Below, one piece after another: positions 35,521-46,371 of a stretch of DNA of 64,000 nt. The stretch lies in the NCBI GenBank assembly GCA_022824525.1, contig JAJDZT010000089.1, forward strand, positions 1 through 64,000, in the 5' to 3' direction. The notes under the pieces were generated by a model. That model searched no databases, had not been told where the DNA came from, and was given only the letters and a program-made list of their open reading frames with translations. The DNA comes from Silicimonas sp. GTDB lineage: Bacteria > Pseudomonadota > Alphaproteobacteria > Rhodobacterales > Rhodobacteraceae. The position numbers and the translations under genes were made by a program. The number at the start of each line of letters is the position of its first letter. Within the stretch, counting starts at the first letter, position 1.

Positions 35521-36730
35521 TTACAGGCCCATGCAATTCGCGTAATAGGTCACGGTCGCCGGCCAGTCGGAAAAAACGCCTTCCACGCCAACGTCCTGTG
35601 CGAGAACGTGAAGAAGTTCGTATGTCACGCCGTCATTGTCCGTGATGTCCGAAATCGACTGGTAATACCAACCACCCCCGGTCTTCAGAGGGCCGGAGCG
35701 CTCCAGCGTCCAGGTGATAATGCCCAGACCTGCAGCCTTGGCTTCCTTGGCGAGCAACGAGGGAACAATGGTATCACCATCGAGTGTCACCAGCATCCAT
35801 GTCGGTGGTGCGATGTAGTTAACGCCCATCTCCGCCAATTCCTGCATGGTATTCGGCCAAGTGCTGGCGTCCATCGGCGAATACCCATCGATGTTGTATT
35901 CATCCATCAGGTAGACGGCTTGGGCTCCGAAAATCTGGTTCGTTTTCAATCCAGTACAGGACGTCTTCAAGGTTGAAGGATTGCGCCCAGACACGCGAGG
36001 GGGCGATGCCTGCGGCCTTGTATTCATCAATCAGCTTCTGTGCGTAGTCCTGCTGGGAAAACCCGTTAAAGGGCATCTCGACGGAAGGGGGCTTGAGCTC
36101 AGGCGTGAAATCAGCGCCGAGCGAGTCGAACAAGGCGATTGACTCCGCATGGGTCATGATCTGGGCGTCATCGACATAAAGATCAGTTCGGTAAGGCGCT
36201 GTTCCTCCTAGATAATCTTTCGCGCTGGTCGCTGAAGTGTTCGCTGCGTCCATCTTGGGATTCAAGGTTCGGAACTCGGCCAGGGTCAATTCGGACGTGC
36301 GACATTCCGCGGTCGCTTTCGCGTCGCCATTCGCGGGTGAGAAGGGTGCCACACATTTCGAAGACAGCGCGCTGGTGACGATATCGGTCGTTGTGTGCAG
36401 GTCGTTTTGCGCATGGCGGCAAACCAGTTCCTTGTCCGCCGTGAAAGTTACGTCGCATTCGAGAATGCCTGCGCCTTGGCGCGCGGCTGCGATATTGGAT
36501 TCCACCGTGTGCTCGGGATATTTCAGCGGTGCCCCGCGGTGTCCGATGGAAAACTTCGACACTTCGGGTGTTTGACCCACACAGGAGGCAAGCTTCTCTT
36601 TCAGGGGGCTGTCGTCCATCTTGTCGATCAGAAAGAACGGGCGTTGACCGTAGGACAGCGGTTCAGCGGCTATGAGCGGACCCGCAGCCAGAACTGTAGC
36701 TGCAGTCATTAGGGCGATCTTGATTTTCAT
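35521..36730 (-). pseudogene. Secreted glycerophosphodiester phosphodiesterase, frameshifted
   Basis: Two overlapping frames together make one GDPD protein of about 402 residues. The 5' part (from 36730) has a signal peptide (LMTAATVLAAGPLIAAEP), the HRGAPLKYPEHTVESN motif with the catalytic His and GILECDVTFTADKELVCRHA with metal-binding Glu/Asp. The 3' part carries [15 protein letters not shown] and [13 protein letters not shown]. Homology jumps frame at the run of four A at 35930-35933 (minus-strand GATTTTCGG). One T less restores ENEPDFGAQAVY. This is either a real inactivating +1 insertion or a sequencing error. An intact protein would hydrolyse glycerophosphodiesters in the periplasm. 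Confidence 0.85.
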
Positions 36731-36811
36731 TGCGGTACTCCAGACGCGGTTTGCGCCGGGAGGGTTCCGTCTTTCGATGAAGGTCTCGTGACGCTTGGGT
36801 GAACCTTTGGT

Positions 36812-37177
36812 TTACATGAACCCAAGTTCGAGCCGGGCTTCGTCGGACATCATTTCCATGCCCCAGGGCGGTTCCCAAGTGAGTTCCACATCCACTTGTT
36901 TTACGCCCGGCAAAGGCTCCACGGCATCTGCCACCCAACCCGGCATTTCGCCTGCAACCGGGCAACCCGGTGCGGTGAGCGTCATCACGACGGTAACAGC
37001 ATTTTCATCTGTTATATCAATGGTATAAACGAGGCCCAGGTCGTAGATGTTTACCGGGATTTCCGGGTCGTACACCGAGCGGCACGCCTCGACCACCGCC
37101 TCGTGCAATGGATGGTCCGTTGAAGAGGGTTTGATAAGCGGTGTACCTTCGATGGGATCGCTGGGTTCGACGGTCAT
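36812..37177 (-). CDS. DUF59/SufT-type Fe-S assembly factor
   Basis: The 121-residue MIP18/PaaD-like protein has VYDPEIPVNIYDLGLVY and the cysteine motif MTLTAPGCPVAGEMP, plus a C-terminal LTWEPPWGMEMMSD typical of SufT. It acts in maturing Fe-S proteins. The start at 37177 (MTVEPSD) is preferred; an in-frame alternative lies two codons upstream. Confidence 0.88.
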   Translation of the reverse strand: MTVEPSDPIEGTPLIKPSSTDHPLHEAVVEACRSVYDPEIPVNIYDLGLVYTIDITDENAVTVVMTLTAPGCPVAGEMPGWVADAVEPLPGVKQVDVELTWEPPWGMEMMSDEARLELGFM

Positions 37178-37302
37178 GGGCAAGTCCCGTTGTTTCTTCT
37201 CTGTGTATATAAAGGCTGTGAGGTAGGGGTAAACCCTGCCGGTGTGTCATCTTTTGCGGTCAAGGCTTGGCACTTGGCTCTGAGCAGGGCATTTGGGGGG
37301 CC

Positions 37303-38442
37303 ATGACGGAGTTTGGTTTTTCCCTTGGGGCCACGGATGGGCGCGCGCGCGCGGGGGTCATCCGCACATCTCGCGGCGACATACGCACCCCCGCCTTCAT
37401 GCCTGTCGGCACCGCTGCCACCGTTAAAGCGATGCTCCCCGAAAGTGTGGCCGCGACGGGCGCGGACATCCTTCTTGGCAACACGTACCACCTCATGTTG
37501 CGTCCGACGGCCGAGCGGATTGCACGACTTGGCGGTCTGCACCGGTTCATGAATTGGGAGAAGCCGATCCTTACAGATTCAGGCGGTTTTCAGGTCATGA
37601 GCCTCGCGGGGCTTCGCAAACTGTCCGAAGATGGCGTGCAGTTCTCGTCTCACATCGATGGGTCAAAGCATATGTTGACCCCTGAGCGTTCGATGGAAAT
37701 CCAGTCGTTTCTTGGGAGCGACATCGTGATGTGTTTCGACGAGTGCCCGGCGCTTCCGGCAGATCGTGACCGCATCGCGGATAGCATGGAACTCTCTATG
37801 CGATGGGCGGCAAGATCAAAGGCGGCCTTTGGAGATCGACCGGGGCATGCGCTTTTCGGCATCCAGCAAGGCGGCCTCGAGCAGGACCTGCGCGGCGAAA
37901 GCGCCGAAAAGCTGATCGAGATCGGGTTTGACGGCTACGCTGTCGGGGGGCTTGCTGTCGGCGAAGGACAGGAGGCGATGTTCGAGGTGCTAGATTATGC
38001 GCCGGACATGCTTCCTACGGACAAGCCAAGATACCTGATGGGTGTCGGAAAACCGGATGACATCGTGGGCGCTGTGAAACGCGGGATTGACATGATGGAC
38101 TGCGTGTTGCCGTCGCGCTCAGGCAGAACGGGGCAGGCATTTACACGCCGCGGCGTCGTGAATATCAAGAACGCGCGCCATGCCGATGACCCCAGACCTC
38201 TTGACGAGGCTTGTGGTTGCCCGGCATGCCGAAGCTACTCTCGGGCCTATTTGCACCACGTGTTTCGATCTGGAGAAATGATTTCCGGCATGCTTCTGAC
38301 ATGGCACAACCTGCACTATTATCAGGCCCTTATGGAGGACATGCGGCGCGCAATCCACGCCGGAGCGTTTGTGGAGTTCGAGCAGGAGTTCAAAGCTTTG
38401 CGTGCTGAGGGGGATATTCCTCCGCTACACTCACGCAAATGA
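37303..38442 (+). CDS. tgt: tRNA-guanine transglycosylase (queuine tRNA-ribosyltransferase)
   Basis: Tgt exchanges G34 of GUN-anticodon tRNAs for preQ1, the committed step of queuosine modification. The 379-residue TIM barrel shows [13 protein letters not shown], the nucleophile-region [17 protein letters not shown] and the zinc site [16 protein letters not shown]. The ATG at 37303 follows a GGGGGG run. The other queuosine genes are not in the window. Confidence 0.96.
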   Translation: MTEFGFSLGATDGRARAGVIRTSRGDIRTPAFMPVGTAATVKAMLPESVAATGADILLGNTYHLMLRPTAERIARLGGLHRFMNWEKPILTDSGGFQVMSLAGLRKLSEDGVQFSSHIDGSKHMLTPERSMEIQSFLGSDIVMCFDECPALPADRDRIADSMELSMRWAARSKAAFGDRPGHALFGIQQGGLEQDLRGESAEKLIEIGFDGYAVGGLAVGEGQEAMFEVLDYAPDMLPTDKPRYLMGVGKPDDIVGAVKRGIDMMDCVLPSRSGRTGQAFTRRGVVNIKNARHADDPRPLDEACGCPACRSYSRAYLHHVFRSGEMISGMLLTWHNLHYYQALMEDMRRAIHAGAFVEFEQEFKALRAEGDIPPLHSRK

Positions 38443-38464
38443 GTTCAGGTGGTTGGCGTTCCGT

Positions 38465-40984
38465 TCAGGACGCTACGCGCTCCAAGTGAGACTGTTCGTT
38501 GACTTGCGTTGAAGGCCGTTTCGTCATGTCAGACACCTGAAAATGTGAAACGGCTTCTGCGAGACTGTCGGTTTCCTCACGCATTGCGTGCACAACGGCA
38601 CTTGTTTCTTCGAACATCGCCGCATTCTGTTGGGTGGATTGCTCCATCTCTGACACTGCAGAGCTGATCTCTGCGATGCCGGCTGATTGTTCTTCCGAAG
38701 CACTTACAATCTGCAAGACTTCGCGTGTCATGCCGGAAATGGACACCTGGATGTTGTCCAGCGCTTCTCGGCTTTTGCACACGATCTCGACGCCTGTGCG
38801 AACCTGGCTTTCGCTCTTCTCGATGAGCGCGTTGATTTCGCGGGCCGCGTCTGCGGCGCGCTGTGCGAGGGTGCGCACTTCAGACGCCACAACTGCAAAC
38901 CCTTTGCCGGCTTCGCCGGCACGCGCCGCTTCGACACCGGCATTCAATGCCAGGAGGTTTGTCTGGAATGAAATATCGTCGATCACATTGGTGATCTTCG
39001 AGATTTCGGAAGAGGAGGTTGCGATGCCTTCGATTGCGGCGACCATCTTCTTGCCAGCCTCCACCGCAGCGTTGGCCTCGACCTCTGTCGCCTCGGCGGC
39101 ATTGCCCATTTCCCTGACCCCTCTCGACGTCGAACGAACAGATTCCGTGAGTTCGTGTACCGCCGCTGACGTTGTTTCAAGCGCTTTGGCGGAGGACTCG
39201 GTTCTAATGGCAAGATCATTTGCGGCTTCTGAGAGTTCACCGGTCGAGACTTTGACCGTTTGGGCACCCTCGGCGATTTGTCCGACGATTTCCGCCAGGT
39301 GAGCGCTGGTGTGATTTATCTTCTCGCCGATCTCGAGGAAGACGCCCTCATGGTTGCCCGACATACGTTCATCGAGATTCCCAATGGCGATTGCATCGAG
39401 CACTGTCATGACGTCGGAGAGCCCGCTTTCGGTGACTTCGCCGATCCGATTCACGCCCTCACAAAGTTCCGCAAAGACACCGTCCTTGTTGTCTGTCCGG
39501 AGACGTTGCGAGAAGTCTCCTGAAATGCACGCGGAAACAACGGTGTTCAATTCGCGCACGGCCTGCTGACCGGCTTCGGCAACCTCTCGTTGAGCGCGAA
39601 GCGCTTCCTGATCGCGATTGCGTTGCTTTTCGACGACGTCTTCGGCGACAGTCATGATTTCATTCAGTCCTTCGCCCAGAATTTTCGAAGCACCTTGCAG
39701 GTCCCGCAGTCTCAGTCGCGCGGAAAAGTCCCCTTCGGAAACGGAGCCGACGACGCGCCGAATGCCATCGGCTGAACTCAATTCAAGCTTTTGCTGGCGC
39801 TCTGCGTCTTCGCGGCGCTGCTGCTCGGTTTGCTGGAAAACAGCCAAAGCGTCGGTGATCCGGCGCAGGTCGCGTGGCGAAACGTCTGGAATTTCGCTAT
39901 CGATGTCGCCCTCGGCGAGTGCGGCCACGCGATCGGCGGTCCGGGTGATGGCGGACACCACACGCCGGGCCAACAGAACTGTGGAGACACCGATGATGGT
40001 CATCAGGGCAGCAAGAAGCACAACAGTCGACAGAATGCGCTGCCACGATTGCGCCAACGCGTCGCCTGTCTTTTCCACAAGCTCTGCGGCGCCTAAATCT
40101 TCGATTTCCTTGATAAGGTTGATCTTCTGAGTGATGCTCTCAAACCAAACCTCGGGTTGCACCGCAGCAACCGCAGCCGCATCGCCGGAACGGATTGTCG
40201 CGCGAAGTTTTTCGACGACTTGAACAGTTTCGGCCGCCTTGAATTCGGATAGCGCTTCAAGAATTTCGTCTGATGCGATTTGTTCGTAGACTTCAAAGAG
40301 GACGTTTTGTTCTTCAACCAATGCGTTGAAACGTACCAGTGTCGCTGTCGGGACGATGCCATCAGCGCTGGCAGCCTGTGCAAGCGCCACGGCACCTGTT
40401 GCACGTTCGAGGCCCGCAAAATCCTTCGCTGTCATGAAGATCGCATGCCTTTGTACGGCGCGCGCCGCGTCAGCATAGCTGATCGTCTTGCCCAATTCCG
40501 GGAGAATGGCGATGGCGGCGCGATTGAGCGCGGTGATGGTCGACACGGCCTCGGGAGTTGTCACATCCAAACGGTCAATACGATCACGAAGCTCAGTCAT
40601 TCCTTGGATGCGCGTGCGCACGTCCTGGATGCGATCAAGCGTTGGAGACCCGGCTGGCAAGACACCCTCGACCACTTCGGATGTGCTTAGGAAGCCGGCA
40701 ATCACGGCGTCGCTCTCAGCCCGGCGCGTGGGAAGCGCGTCGGCGAAGTTTCCTCCGTTGCTGGAGATGAAGCCGGCACTTGCGCCGCGCTCTTTCTGAA
40801 GTTCATGGGTCATGGCGCCTATCCTGGCTGCCAATTGGGTTTTCAACGCGTCTGCCTGCAGTTTCTGACGCTCCTGCAGCATGCCGCCAATTTGCGGCCC
40901 GGCGAATGTCAGCGCGACCACGAATCCGGATGCTGTGAGGATCAACATCATCTTCGAAACAGACAGCTCAAGGAAGCGACGCAT
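38465..40984 (-). CDS. Methyl-accepting chemotaxis protein with NIT sensor domain
   Basis: The 839-residue receptor has TM1 (about 12-32) and a long all-helical periplasmic region with the NIT signature [14 protein letters not shown] (about 58-72). TM2 lies at about 318-340 and is followed by HAMP and a second HAMP-like repeat. The cytoplasmic signalling domain contains the hairpin [23 protein letters not shown] domains sense nitrate or nitrite in some proteins. It has no CheR/CheB-binding pentapeptide at the C-terminus (ends SHLERVAS). No flagellar or che genes are nearby. It is convergent with tgt. Confidence 0.93.
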   Translation of the reverse strand: MRRFLELSVSKMMLILTASGFVVALTFAGPQIGGMLQERQKLQADALKTQLAARIGAMTHELQKERGASAGFISSNGGNFADALPTRRAESDAVIAGFLSTSEVVEGVLPAGSPTLDRIQDVRTRIQGMTELRDRIDRLDVTTPEAVSTITALNRAAIAILPELGKTISYADAARAVQRHAIFMTAKDFAGLERATGAVALAQAASADGIVPTATLVRFNALVEEQNVLFEVYEQIASDEILEALSEFKAAETVQVVEKLRATIRSGDAAAVAAVQPEVWFESITQKINLIKEIEDLGAAELVEKTGDALAQSWQRILSTVVLLAALMTIIGVSTVLLARRVVSAITRTADRVAALAEGDIDSEIPDVSPRDLRRITDALAVFQQTEQQRREDAERQQKLELSSADGIRRVVGSVSEGDFSARLRLRDLQGASKILGEGLNEIMTVAEDVVEKQRNRDQEALRAQREVAEAGQQAVRELNTVVSACISGDFSQRLRTDNKDGVFAELCEGVNRIGEVTESGLSDVMTVLDAIAIGNLDERMSGNHEGVFLEIGEKINHTSAHLAEIVGQIAEGAQTVKVSTGELSEAANDLAIRTESSAKALETTSAAVHELTESVRSTSRGVREMGNAAEATEVEANAAVEAGKKMVAAIEGIATSSSEISKITNVIDDISFQTNLLALNAGVEAARAGEAGKGFAVVASEVRTLAQRAADAAREINALIEKSESQVRTGVEIVCKSREALDNIQVSISGMTREVLQIVSASEEQSAGIAEISSAVSEMEQSTQQNAAMFEETSAVVHAMREETDSLAEAVSHFQVSDMTKRPSTQVNEQSHLERVAS

Positions 40985-41076
40985 CTATGGCTCCTAAACC
41001 AAACTACGTGCGCTCCTCTAAACGGGTCTTCTTAATGAAGGGTGAGGACGATTTGACCTCACCAGCTCCCATTCTG

Positions 41077-41883
41077 TCAGTGTTCAACAGCTTTCGCTGC
41101 TTGCCACAGGGCTTCCATCTCTTCCAGCGAGGCTTCGCGCGGGGTTTGCCCCATTTCTGACAAGCCATCCTCGACATGGGCGAAGCGGCGTTCAACTTTT
41201 GTATTCGTGCGTCGAAGTGCGGCTTCCGGGTCGATATCCCAATGGCGGGCGAGGTTCACGAGCGCGAACAGGATGTCGCCAAACTCATCTTCAAGGGCAT
41301 CCTGCTCCCCGGACAGCTTTGCTTCGCGCAATTCGCTGATTTCCTCGCCGATTTTATCGAGAATGGGCTCCGGATCACCCCAATCGAACCCAACCCGTGC
41401 GAGACGCTTCTGCAATTTCAAGGCGCGCAGAAGGGCGGGCAGGCCAAGCGCGACCGCTTCAAGGGTGCGTTCCTCACCTTTCAATGCGCGCTCGGCGGCC
41501 TTGGCGGCCTCCCAATCGCGGGTTTGTTGTTCGGCGCTTTTCTTGTTGCTGTCGTCACCGAAAACATGCGGGTGCCGGTCGATCATTTTCTGCGTCACCT
41601 GCCGAGCGATGCTTTCGGTGTCGAAGTGACCCGCTTCGTCCGCGATCTGGCCATGGTAGATCACCTGTAGCAGGAGGTCGCCCAATTCCCCTTTCAGGTC
41701 ATCCCAAGCTTCCCGCTCAATAGCATCTGCAACTTCGTAGGCTTCTTCGATGGTATAGGGCGCAATGGTGGCGAAGGTCTGTTCTATATCCCAGGGACAG
41801 CCCGCTTCGGGATCACGAAGGCGTCTCATGACCTCAATCAGGCGCGGCCAGCCTTCGGGCGTGTCAAAGATCGGATCGGACAT
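41077..41883 (-). CDS. mazG: Nucleoside triphosphate pyrophosphohydrolase
   Basis: The 268-residue all-alpha NTPase has tandem MazG domains. The first shows CPWDIEQTFATIAPYTIEEA with the EExx-type metal ligands (EEAYEVADAIE, ELGDLLLQVIYH), the second EDEFGDILFALVNLARH. It hydrolyses (d)NTPs to NMP and PPi as house-cleaning and in stringent-response control. Confidence 0.95.
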   Translation of the reverse strand: MSDPIFDTPEGWPRLIEVMRRLRDPEAGCPWDIEQTFATIAPYTIEEAYEVADAIEREAWDDLKGELGDLLLQVIYHGQIADEAGHFDTESIARQVTQKMIDRHPHVFGDDSNKKSAEQQTRDWEAAKAAERALKGEERTLEAVALGLPALLRALKLQKRLARVGFDWGDPEPILDKIGEEISELREAKLSGEQDALEDEFGDILFALVNLARHWDIDPEAALRRTNTKVERRFAHVEDGLSEMGQTPREASLEEMEALWQAAKAVEH

Positions 41884-41961
41884 CGGGCGCTCCTTGGCAG
41901 TTCTTCCGCGCGAGAGTAGGTTCCATGCTCAAACTGGCTTGTCCACCGAAAGCGAGGCGGA

Positions 41962-42918
41962 ATGGCGCTGGAAGATGCAAAACACGAGGTTGATCGGGCC
42001 GTGTCCGGTCTCTCCACCGGTCTTGGTTATGAAAACCCGTTTGCGGGTGTGGTGTCCTTTCTGCGCCGCCCGTACACGAAGGATGTCAGCGGCTTTGATC
42101 TGGCGGTGACCGGGGTGCCGTTCGATCAGGCGGTCACTCACCGTCCGGGCGCTCGTTTCGGACCGCGCGCGATGCGGGAAGCGTCCACATTAATGGCTGG
42201 CGATGCGCCATATGGGTGGGGATATTCGCCGCTGGATCGATTCAAGGTGGCAGACGCAGGCGACATGGCTTTCGACTATGCCGCCGTTCCGGACGTGCCG
42301 GGCCGGATCGAGGCCCATGTGGCTGACATAGTGAACAAAGGTGCCGCTTGCCTACTGATTGGGGGGGACCACTCGGTCGCGCTGCCTTCGCTTCGTGCGC
42401 ATGCGGCGCGTCATGGTCCGTTGGCTTTGGTGCAATTCGATGCGCACCCGGATACCTGGACAGACGACGACCCGTCCCGCGTTGATCATGGGACCTTTGT
42501 CTACAAGGCGATTGCCGAAGGTCTGATCGACGGAAGCCGAACCATTCAAATCGGCACAAGGGTGGAAATCGAGGATGAAGCCCCAAATGGCATCACACGG
42601 ATTGATGCCCGCGCCGTTCACTCGGGCACGGATGTTGGCGCACGCGTTCGTGAGGTCGTCGGGGACACACCGGTTTACCTGAGTTTCGATATTGATGTAC
42701 TGGACCCGGCCTTTGCGCCGGGCACCGGCACTCCGGTTTGTGGAGGGCTCTCGACCGCTCAGGCCGCTGTTACTCTGCGGTCCCTTGCGGGTGTAAATGT
42801 TGTGGGAATGGATGTCGTTGAGGTTTCGCCGCCCTATGATCATGCGGGCGTCACCGCACTGGCCGGCGCACATGTTGCTTATGATTTGATTGCGCTTTGG
42901 GGATGGAACCGGACATAA
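41962..42918 (+). CDS. speB: Agmatinase/ureohydrolase family protein
   Basis: The 318-residue product has the ureohydrolase metal motifs GGDHSVALPS, QFDAHPDTW and SFDIDVLDPAFAPGTGTP, which carry the dinuclear Mn ligands. It would release urea from agmatine or a related guanidino compound. Agmatinase is the best guess; guanidinobutyrase or other specificities cannot be excluded. It is followed by an overlapping DUF1499 gene. Confidence 0.88.
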   Translation: MALEDAKHEVDRAVSGLSTGLGYENPFAGVVSFLRRPYTKDVSGFDLAVTGVPFDQAVTHRPGARFGPRAMREASTLMAGDAPYGWGYSPLDRFKVADAGDMAFDYAAVPDVPGRIEAHVADIVNKGAACLLIGGDHSVALPSLRAHAARHGPLALVQFDAHPDTWTDDDPSRVDHGTFVYKAIAEGLIDGSRTIQIGTRVEIEDEAPNGITRIDARAVHSGTDVGARVREVVGDTPVYLSFDIDVLDPAFAPGTGTPVCGGLSTAQAAVTLRSLAGVNVVGMDVVEVSPPYDHAGVTALAGAHVAYDLIALWGWNRT

Positions 42919-43412
42919 AACAACCTACCGTTAGTAAAGTTTCACTATGGCGTTCACGAATGAGCACCTTACTTTCACTGCTGGGGCTTTGCCTCTTCGT
43001 CCTTGTTGCGTTGCGGTTTGTACCTGCCGACGGCGAGCCGTTTCACGAGGACCCGGCACAAGCTGACCGACAACGCTCAGAATTCCGGCTGATTGGACGG
43101 GAGGCGCCAAGATACCACGTCGATGCCGACACCTTGTTGGAGGCGTTCTCAAGCATTGCTCGGTCGAGATGGAACGTCTTTCTGGTCGAAGGCAGCGTTG
43201 ACGGAGGGATGATGACGTTTGTGTCGCGATCCACCGTTTTCGGATTTCGTGATTACATCACCGTAAAGGCAACCGACGAAGCAGGCGGGGCCAAACTTTC
43301 GGTTGTCTCCCGGCCTCGCTTCAACGTCTATGACTGGGGCGTCAACAAGAAGCGGTTAAGCCGGTGGCTTGGCGAGTTGGAACAGGCGGTCGGTGGGCGA
43401 AGGCTCGAGTGA
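42903..43412 (+). CDS. DUF1499-type membrane-anchored protein
   Basis: The 169-residue product has one N-terminal membrane helix (STLLSLLGLCLFVLVALRF) and a C-terminal DUF1499-like domain (SRSTVFGFRDYITVKA, YDWGVNKKRLSRWLGEL). The function is unknown. The ATG at 42903 overlaps the end of the agmatinase gene by 16 nt; an ATG at 42960 at the head of the membrane helix is the alternative. Confidence 0.75.
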   Translation: MEPDIKQPTVSKVSLWRSRMSTLLSLLGLCLFVLVALRFVPADGEPFHEDPAQADRQRSEFRLIGREAPRYHVDADTLLEAFSSIARSRWNVFLVEGSVDGGMMTFVSRSTVFGFRDYITVKATDEAGGAKLSVVSRPRFNVYDWGVNKKRLSRWLGELEQAVGGRRLE

Positions 43413-43643
43413 AGACGATATGCATCCGTCCCCGGTATCGCGCCAGATCGGTACATTGAGCGACATGTCGCACTGCGCCATGAAGGCCCGGCCATCGACG
43501 ACAAGACAAATGGTCTCGCCAAGCTCAACCCGAAGGCCTTGTGTGTCGGTGCAATAGCAATCGATCGTCTTTCCGCCTGGGCCGGTCACATCCGCCAGTG
43601 CGGGGGCACCCATCACTGCAAGAATGAAGACAAAACGTTTCAT
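43356..43643 (-). CDS. Small secreted cysteine-containing protein
   Basis: The 95-residue product has a signal peptide (MKRFVFILAVMGAPALA, cleavage before DVTG) and a mature part with four cysteines (IDCYCTDT, GETICLVVDG, MAQCDMSLN). Similar small secreted proteins are common in Rhodobacterales, with no known function. It overlaps the end of the convergent DUF1499 gene by 57 nt. Confidence 0.68.
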   Translation of the reverse strand: MKRFVFILAVMGAPALADVTGPGGKTIDCYCTDTQGLRVELGETICLVVDGRAFMAQCDMSLNVPIWRDTGDGCISSSLEPSPTDRLFQLAKPPA

Positions 43644-43724
43644 GTCAGCAGAATAGCAAGGATGCATGGCCCTGCCTAGTCTGTGCAAGCTTGACCTGCC
43701 GCGGACGATGGGAGAGAGGAGGGC

Positions 43725-44780
43725 ATGATCCCGCTCGAGACACTGACCCAGATCCGTGAACGCTTTCAGTTCCTTGAGGCCAAGATGGCCGGAGGTGCGG
43801 AAGCGCATGAAATCGCGGAACTTGCGCGTGAATATGCCGAGTTGAAACCAGTCGTGGCTGAGATCGAAGACTACACAGCCATGCAAGACGCGCTGGCTGA
43901 CGCCGAAGAGATGCTTTCCGATCCCGAGATGAAGGCGCTGGCAGAGGAGGAGCTGGCCGGCCTGAAGGAGGCCATTCCCGAGGCAGAGCACAAATTGAGG
44001 CTCGCGCTTCTGCCGAAAGACGCCGCCGACGCACGCCCGGCGATCATTGAAATCCGGCCCGGAACCGGTGGAGAGGAAGCGGCACTCTTCGCAGGAGATC
44101 TTCTACGCATGTATCAGCGCTATGCTGAAGCCAAAGGCTGGAAATTCAATGTGATCGAGCTTGCTGAAACCGAGTTGGGTGGCATCAAGGAAGTCGTTGC
44201 CAACGTCTCGGGGGAGGGGGTCTTCGCCCGGCTCAAGTTCGAAAGCGGTGTCCATCGGGTTCAGCGGGTGCCAGAGACCGAGTCGGGCGGTCGCATTCAT
44301 ACTTCCGCGGCGACGGTTGCGGTTCTGCCGGAAGCTGAAGAAGTCGACATCGACATACCCGCCAACGATATTCGCATTGATACGATGCGCGCGTCCGGCG
44401 CGGGGGGGCAGCATGTGAACACCACGGATAGCGCGGTTCGCATCACGCATATCCCGACAGGCATCGTGGTCACGTCATCCGAGAAGTCGCAGCACCAGAA
44501 CCGGGCAATCGCCATGGCGCATTTGCGCGCAAAGCTGTTCGACATGGAACGCCAGCGTGCTGCGGACGAACGTGCCGCCGACAGGAAGGCACAGGTCGGC
44601 TCCGGTGACCGATCCGAGCGCATCCGAACCTATAACTTCCCGCAAGGGCGAATGACGGATCACCGGATCGGGCTGACGCTTTACAAGCTTGGCGAGGTGG
44701 TCGGTGGCGATTTGGACGAGACCATCGATGCGCTGATTGCGGCGGATCAAGCAGAACGGTTGGCGGAGCAGGGCTTGTGA
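43725..44780 (+). CDS. prfA: Peptide chain release factor 1
   Basis: RF1 reads UAA/UAG and triggers peptidyl-tRNA hydrolysis. The 351-residue product has the GGQ motif at 227-229 ([16 protein letters not shown]), the Gln being the target of PrmC methylation. The tripeptide anticodon region lies upstream, and the RF1 length is usual. PrmC is encoded 35 nt downstream. Confidence 0.97.
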   Translation: MIPLETLTQIRERFQFLEAKMAGGAEAHEIAELAREYAELKPVVAEIEDYTAMQDALADAEEMLSDPEMKALAEEELAGLKEAIPEAEHKLRLALLPKDAADARPAIIEIRPGTGGEEAALFAGDLLRMYQRYAEAKGWKFNVIELAETELGGIKEVVANVSGEGVFARLKFESGVHRVQRVPETESGGRIHTSAATVAVLPEAEEVDIDIPANDIRIDTMRASGAGGQHVNTTDSAVRITHIPTGIVVTSSEKSQHQNRAIAMAHLRAKLFDMERQRAADERAADRKAQVGSGDRSERIRTYNFPQGRMTDHRIGLTLYKLGEVVGGDLDETIDALIAADQAERLAEQGL

Positions 44781-44814
44781 CGCGGTCAATCGCGAAAGGC
44801 CGGTTGGTTTGCCG

Positions 44815-45579
44815 ATGACCGATGCAGACGCGGCGGATCTGCTTCGGAGGGCTGGCGTTGACGGCGGAGAAGCCCGAAAGTTGCGCCGACTTGCCGAGGA
44901 TACCGGCAGGCTTTTCGACGATCTTGTAAAGCGTCGCGTTGCCCGCGAGCCGTTTTCGCACATTGCCGGATACCGGGATTTCTGGAGCCACAGATTTCGG
45001 GTGAACTCTCATGTTTTGGACCCGCGCCCTGAAACGGAACTTCTGGTGGAATTGGCGTTGGAGCATCCCTTTTCGAAGGTGCTGGACCTTGGAACCGGGT
45101 CTGGCTGCATCGTGATTTCACTTTTGGCCGAGCGACCGGAGGCTCGGGGCGTCGGTACAGATGTTTCCGAAAAAGCGGTGCTCCTCGCGGGGGAAAACGC
45201 CGCTGAGATCGGTGTCGCGGATCGACTGGTGCTGCCATTGTCTGACTGGTTCGAAGATGTGGGCGGACGCTACGACCTGATCGTATCGAACCCACCCTAT
45301 ATTCGGTTGGACGACATGCCGAACCTTGCGCCAGAGGTGAGGGACTACGAGCCGCATGGGGCTTTAACAGACGATGGCGACGGGCTTTCCGCATATCGCG
45401 CAATTTCCGAGGGAGCATCGGATCACTTGGTCGAAGGTGGCCGGTTGCTTGTAGAAATCGGGGCGGATCAGGCTGAAGCTGTCCGAGAAATCTTTTCTGC
45501 GGCAGGCCTTGCAGATGTTGCGGTGCACACCGACTTGAATGGAAAGGACCGGGTGGTCGCGGCGAGGCGGCGAAGCTGA
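44815..45579 (+). CDS. prmC: Release-factor glutamine methyltransferase
   Basis: PrmC methylates the Gln of the GGQ motif in release factors. The 254-residue product shows the N-terminal helical domain, the SAM-binding VLDLGTGSGCIVISL and the catalytic SNPPYIRLDD. The start at 44815 fits the family. Its pairing with prfA is a conserved arrangement. Confidence 0.95.
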   Translation: MTDADAADLLRRAGVDGGEARKLRRLAEDTGRLFDDLVKRRVAREPFSHIAGYRDFWSHRFRVNSHVLDPRPETELLVELALEHPFSKVLDLGTGSGCIVISLLAERPEARGVGTDVSEKAVLLAGENAAEIGVADRLVLPLSDWFEDVGGRYDLIVSNPPYIRLDDMPNLAPEVRDYEPHGALTDDGDGLSAYRAISEGASDHLVEGGRLLVEIGADQAEAVREIFSAAGLADVAVHTDLNGKDRVVAARRRS

Positions 45580-45810
45580 AAACACAGCCGGATCTCGCTC
45601 AAACACCTTGCAACAATGCGCATTTATCCGAAAAAATGTCTTGGCAAGGCCGTTTCCACTCGATACACATTTTCACGCAATCGGCGGAGCGTCTGCTGTC
45701 TCCCCCGAAGATTTGCCAAATCCAAGCACGGACGGAACGCTTCATTAGGAACGCGTGTCCCATGGGAGGAACCGTGCTTCACCAGACCAAAGGCTGGACT
45801 GTAAACGCTT

Positions 45811-46371
45811 ATGAGATCTTCAAAGTCACGATCGCGGTCGAAGAATAACCGCAACCGTTCGATGGGTAACGTCGTAAACCGGGTTTTCGATTCATCCGGG
45901 CCCGAAGGCAAGGTTCGCGGAACGCCGCAACAAATCATTGATAAATATAATCAATTGGCCCGGGACGCACAGTTGTCGAACGACAGGGTGGCAACCGAAA
46001 ACTTCCAGCAGCACGCGGAACACTATTTGCGGATGCTTGCGGAAGCTCAACGTGAGCAGGCCGAGCGTCAGGCGCAGCAACAGCAGCAAAATCAGGACCG
46101 TCAGCAGCGAAACAACAACCCGCAAAATGATGGCAATCAGGGTGGTCAGAACGCTCAGAATGCACAGCCAAACGGGCGTGAGCAGGACGCGTCCGAGCGT
46201 CCTCAGCCTGCTCCTCAGGGCGATGTCATGGACGTCGATACCCAGGCAGAAAGCGATAGCCCGCTGGTAGAGACGCCCGAAAATCGTCAGCCACGGCAAC
46301 GCAAGCCGCGGAAGAAGCCCGAACCGCAGCCTGAGGCGCATGAACAGCCTACGCCCGATGCCGCTGAATAG
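45811..46371 (+). CDS. DUF4167-domain protein
   Basis: The 186-residue product has a basic N-terminus (SSKSRSRSKNNRNRS), the DUF4167 core (FDSSGPEGKVRGTPQQIIDK, with QQHAEHYLRM) and a long Gln/Asn/Pro-rich disordered tail ending in basic and acidic patches. The family is essentially alphaproteobacterial; the role is unknown and RNA binding has been suggested by composition only. It is preceded by 231 bp without a gene and converges directly on rsmA. Confidence 0.88.
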   Translation: MRSSKSRSRSKNNRNRSMGNVVNRVFDSSGPEGKVRGTPQQIIDKYNQLARDAQLSNDRVATENFQQHAEHYLRMLAEAQREQAERQAQQQQQNQDRQQRNNNPQNDGNQGGQNAQNAQPNGREQDASERPQPAPQGDVMDVDTQAESDSPLVETPENRQPRQRKPRKKPEPQPEAHEQPTPDAAE

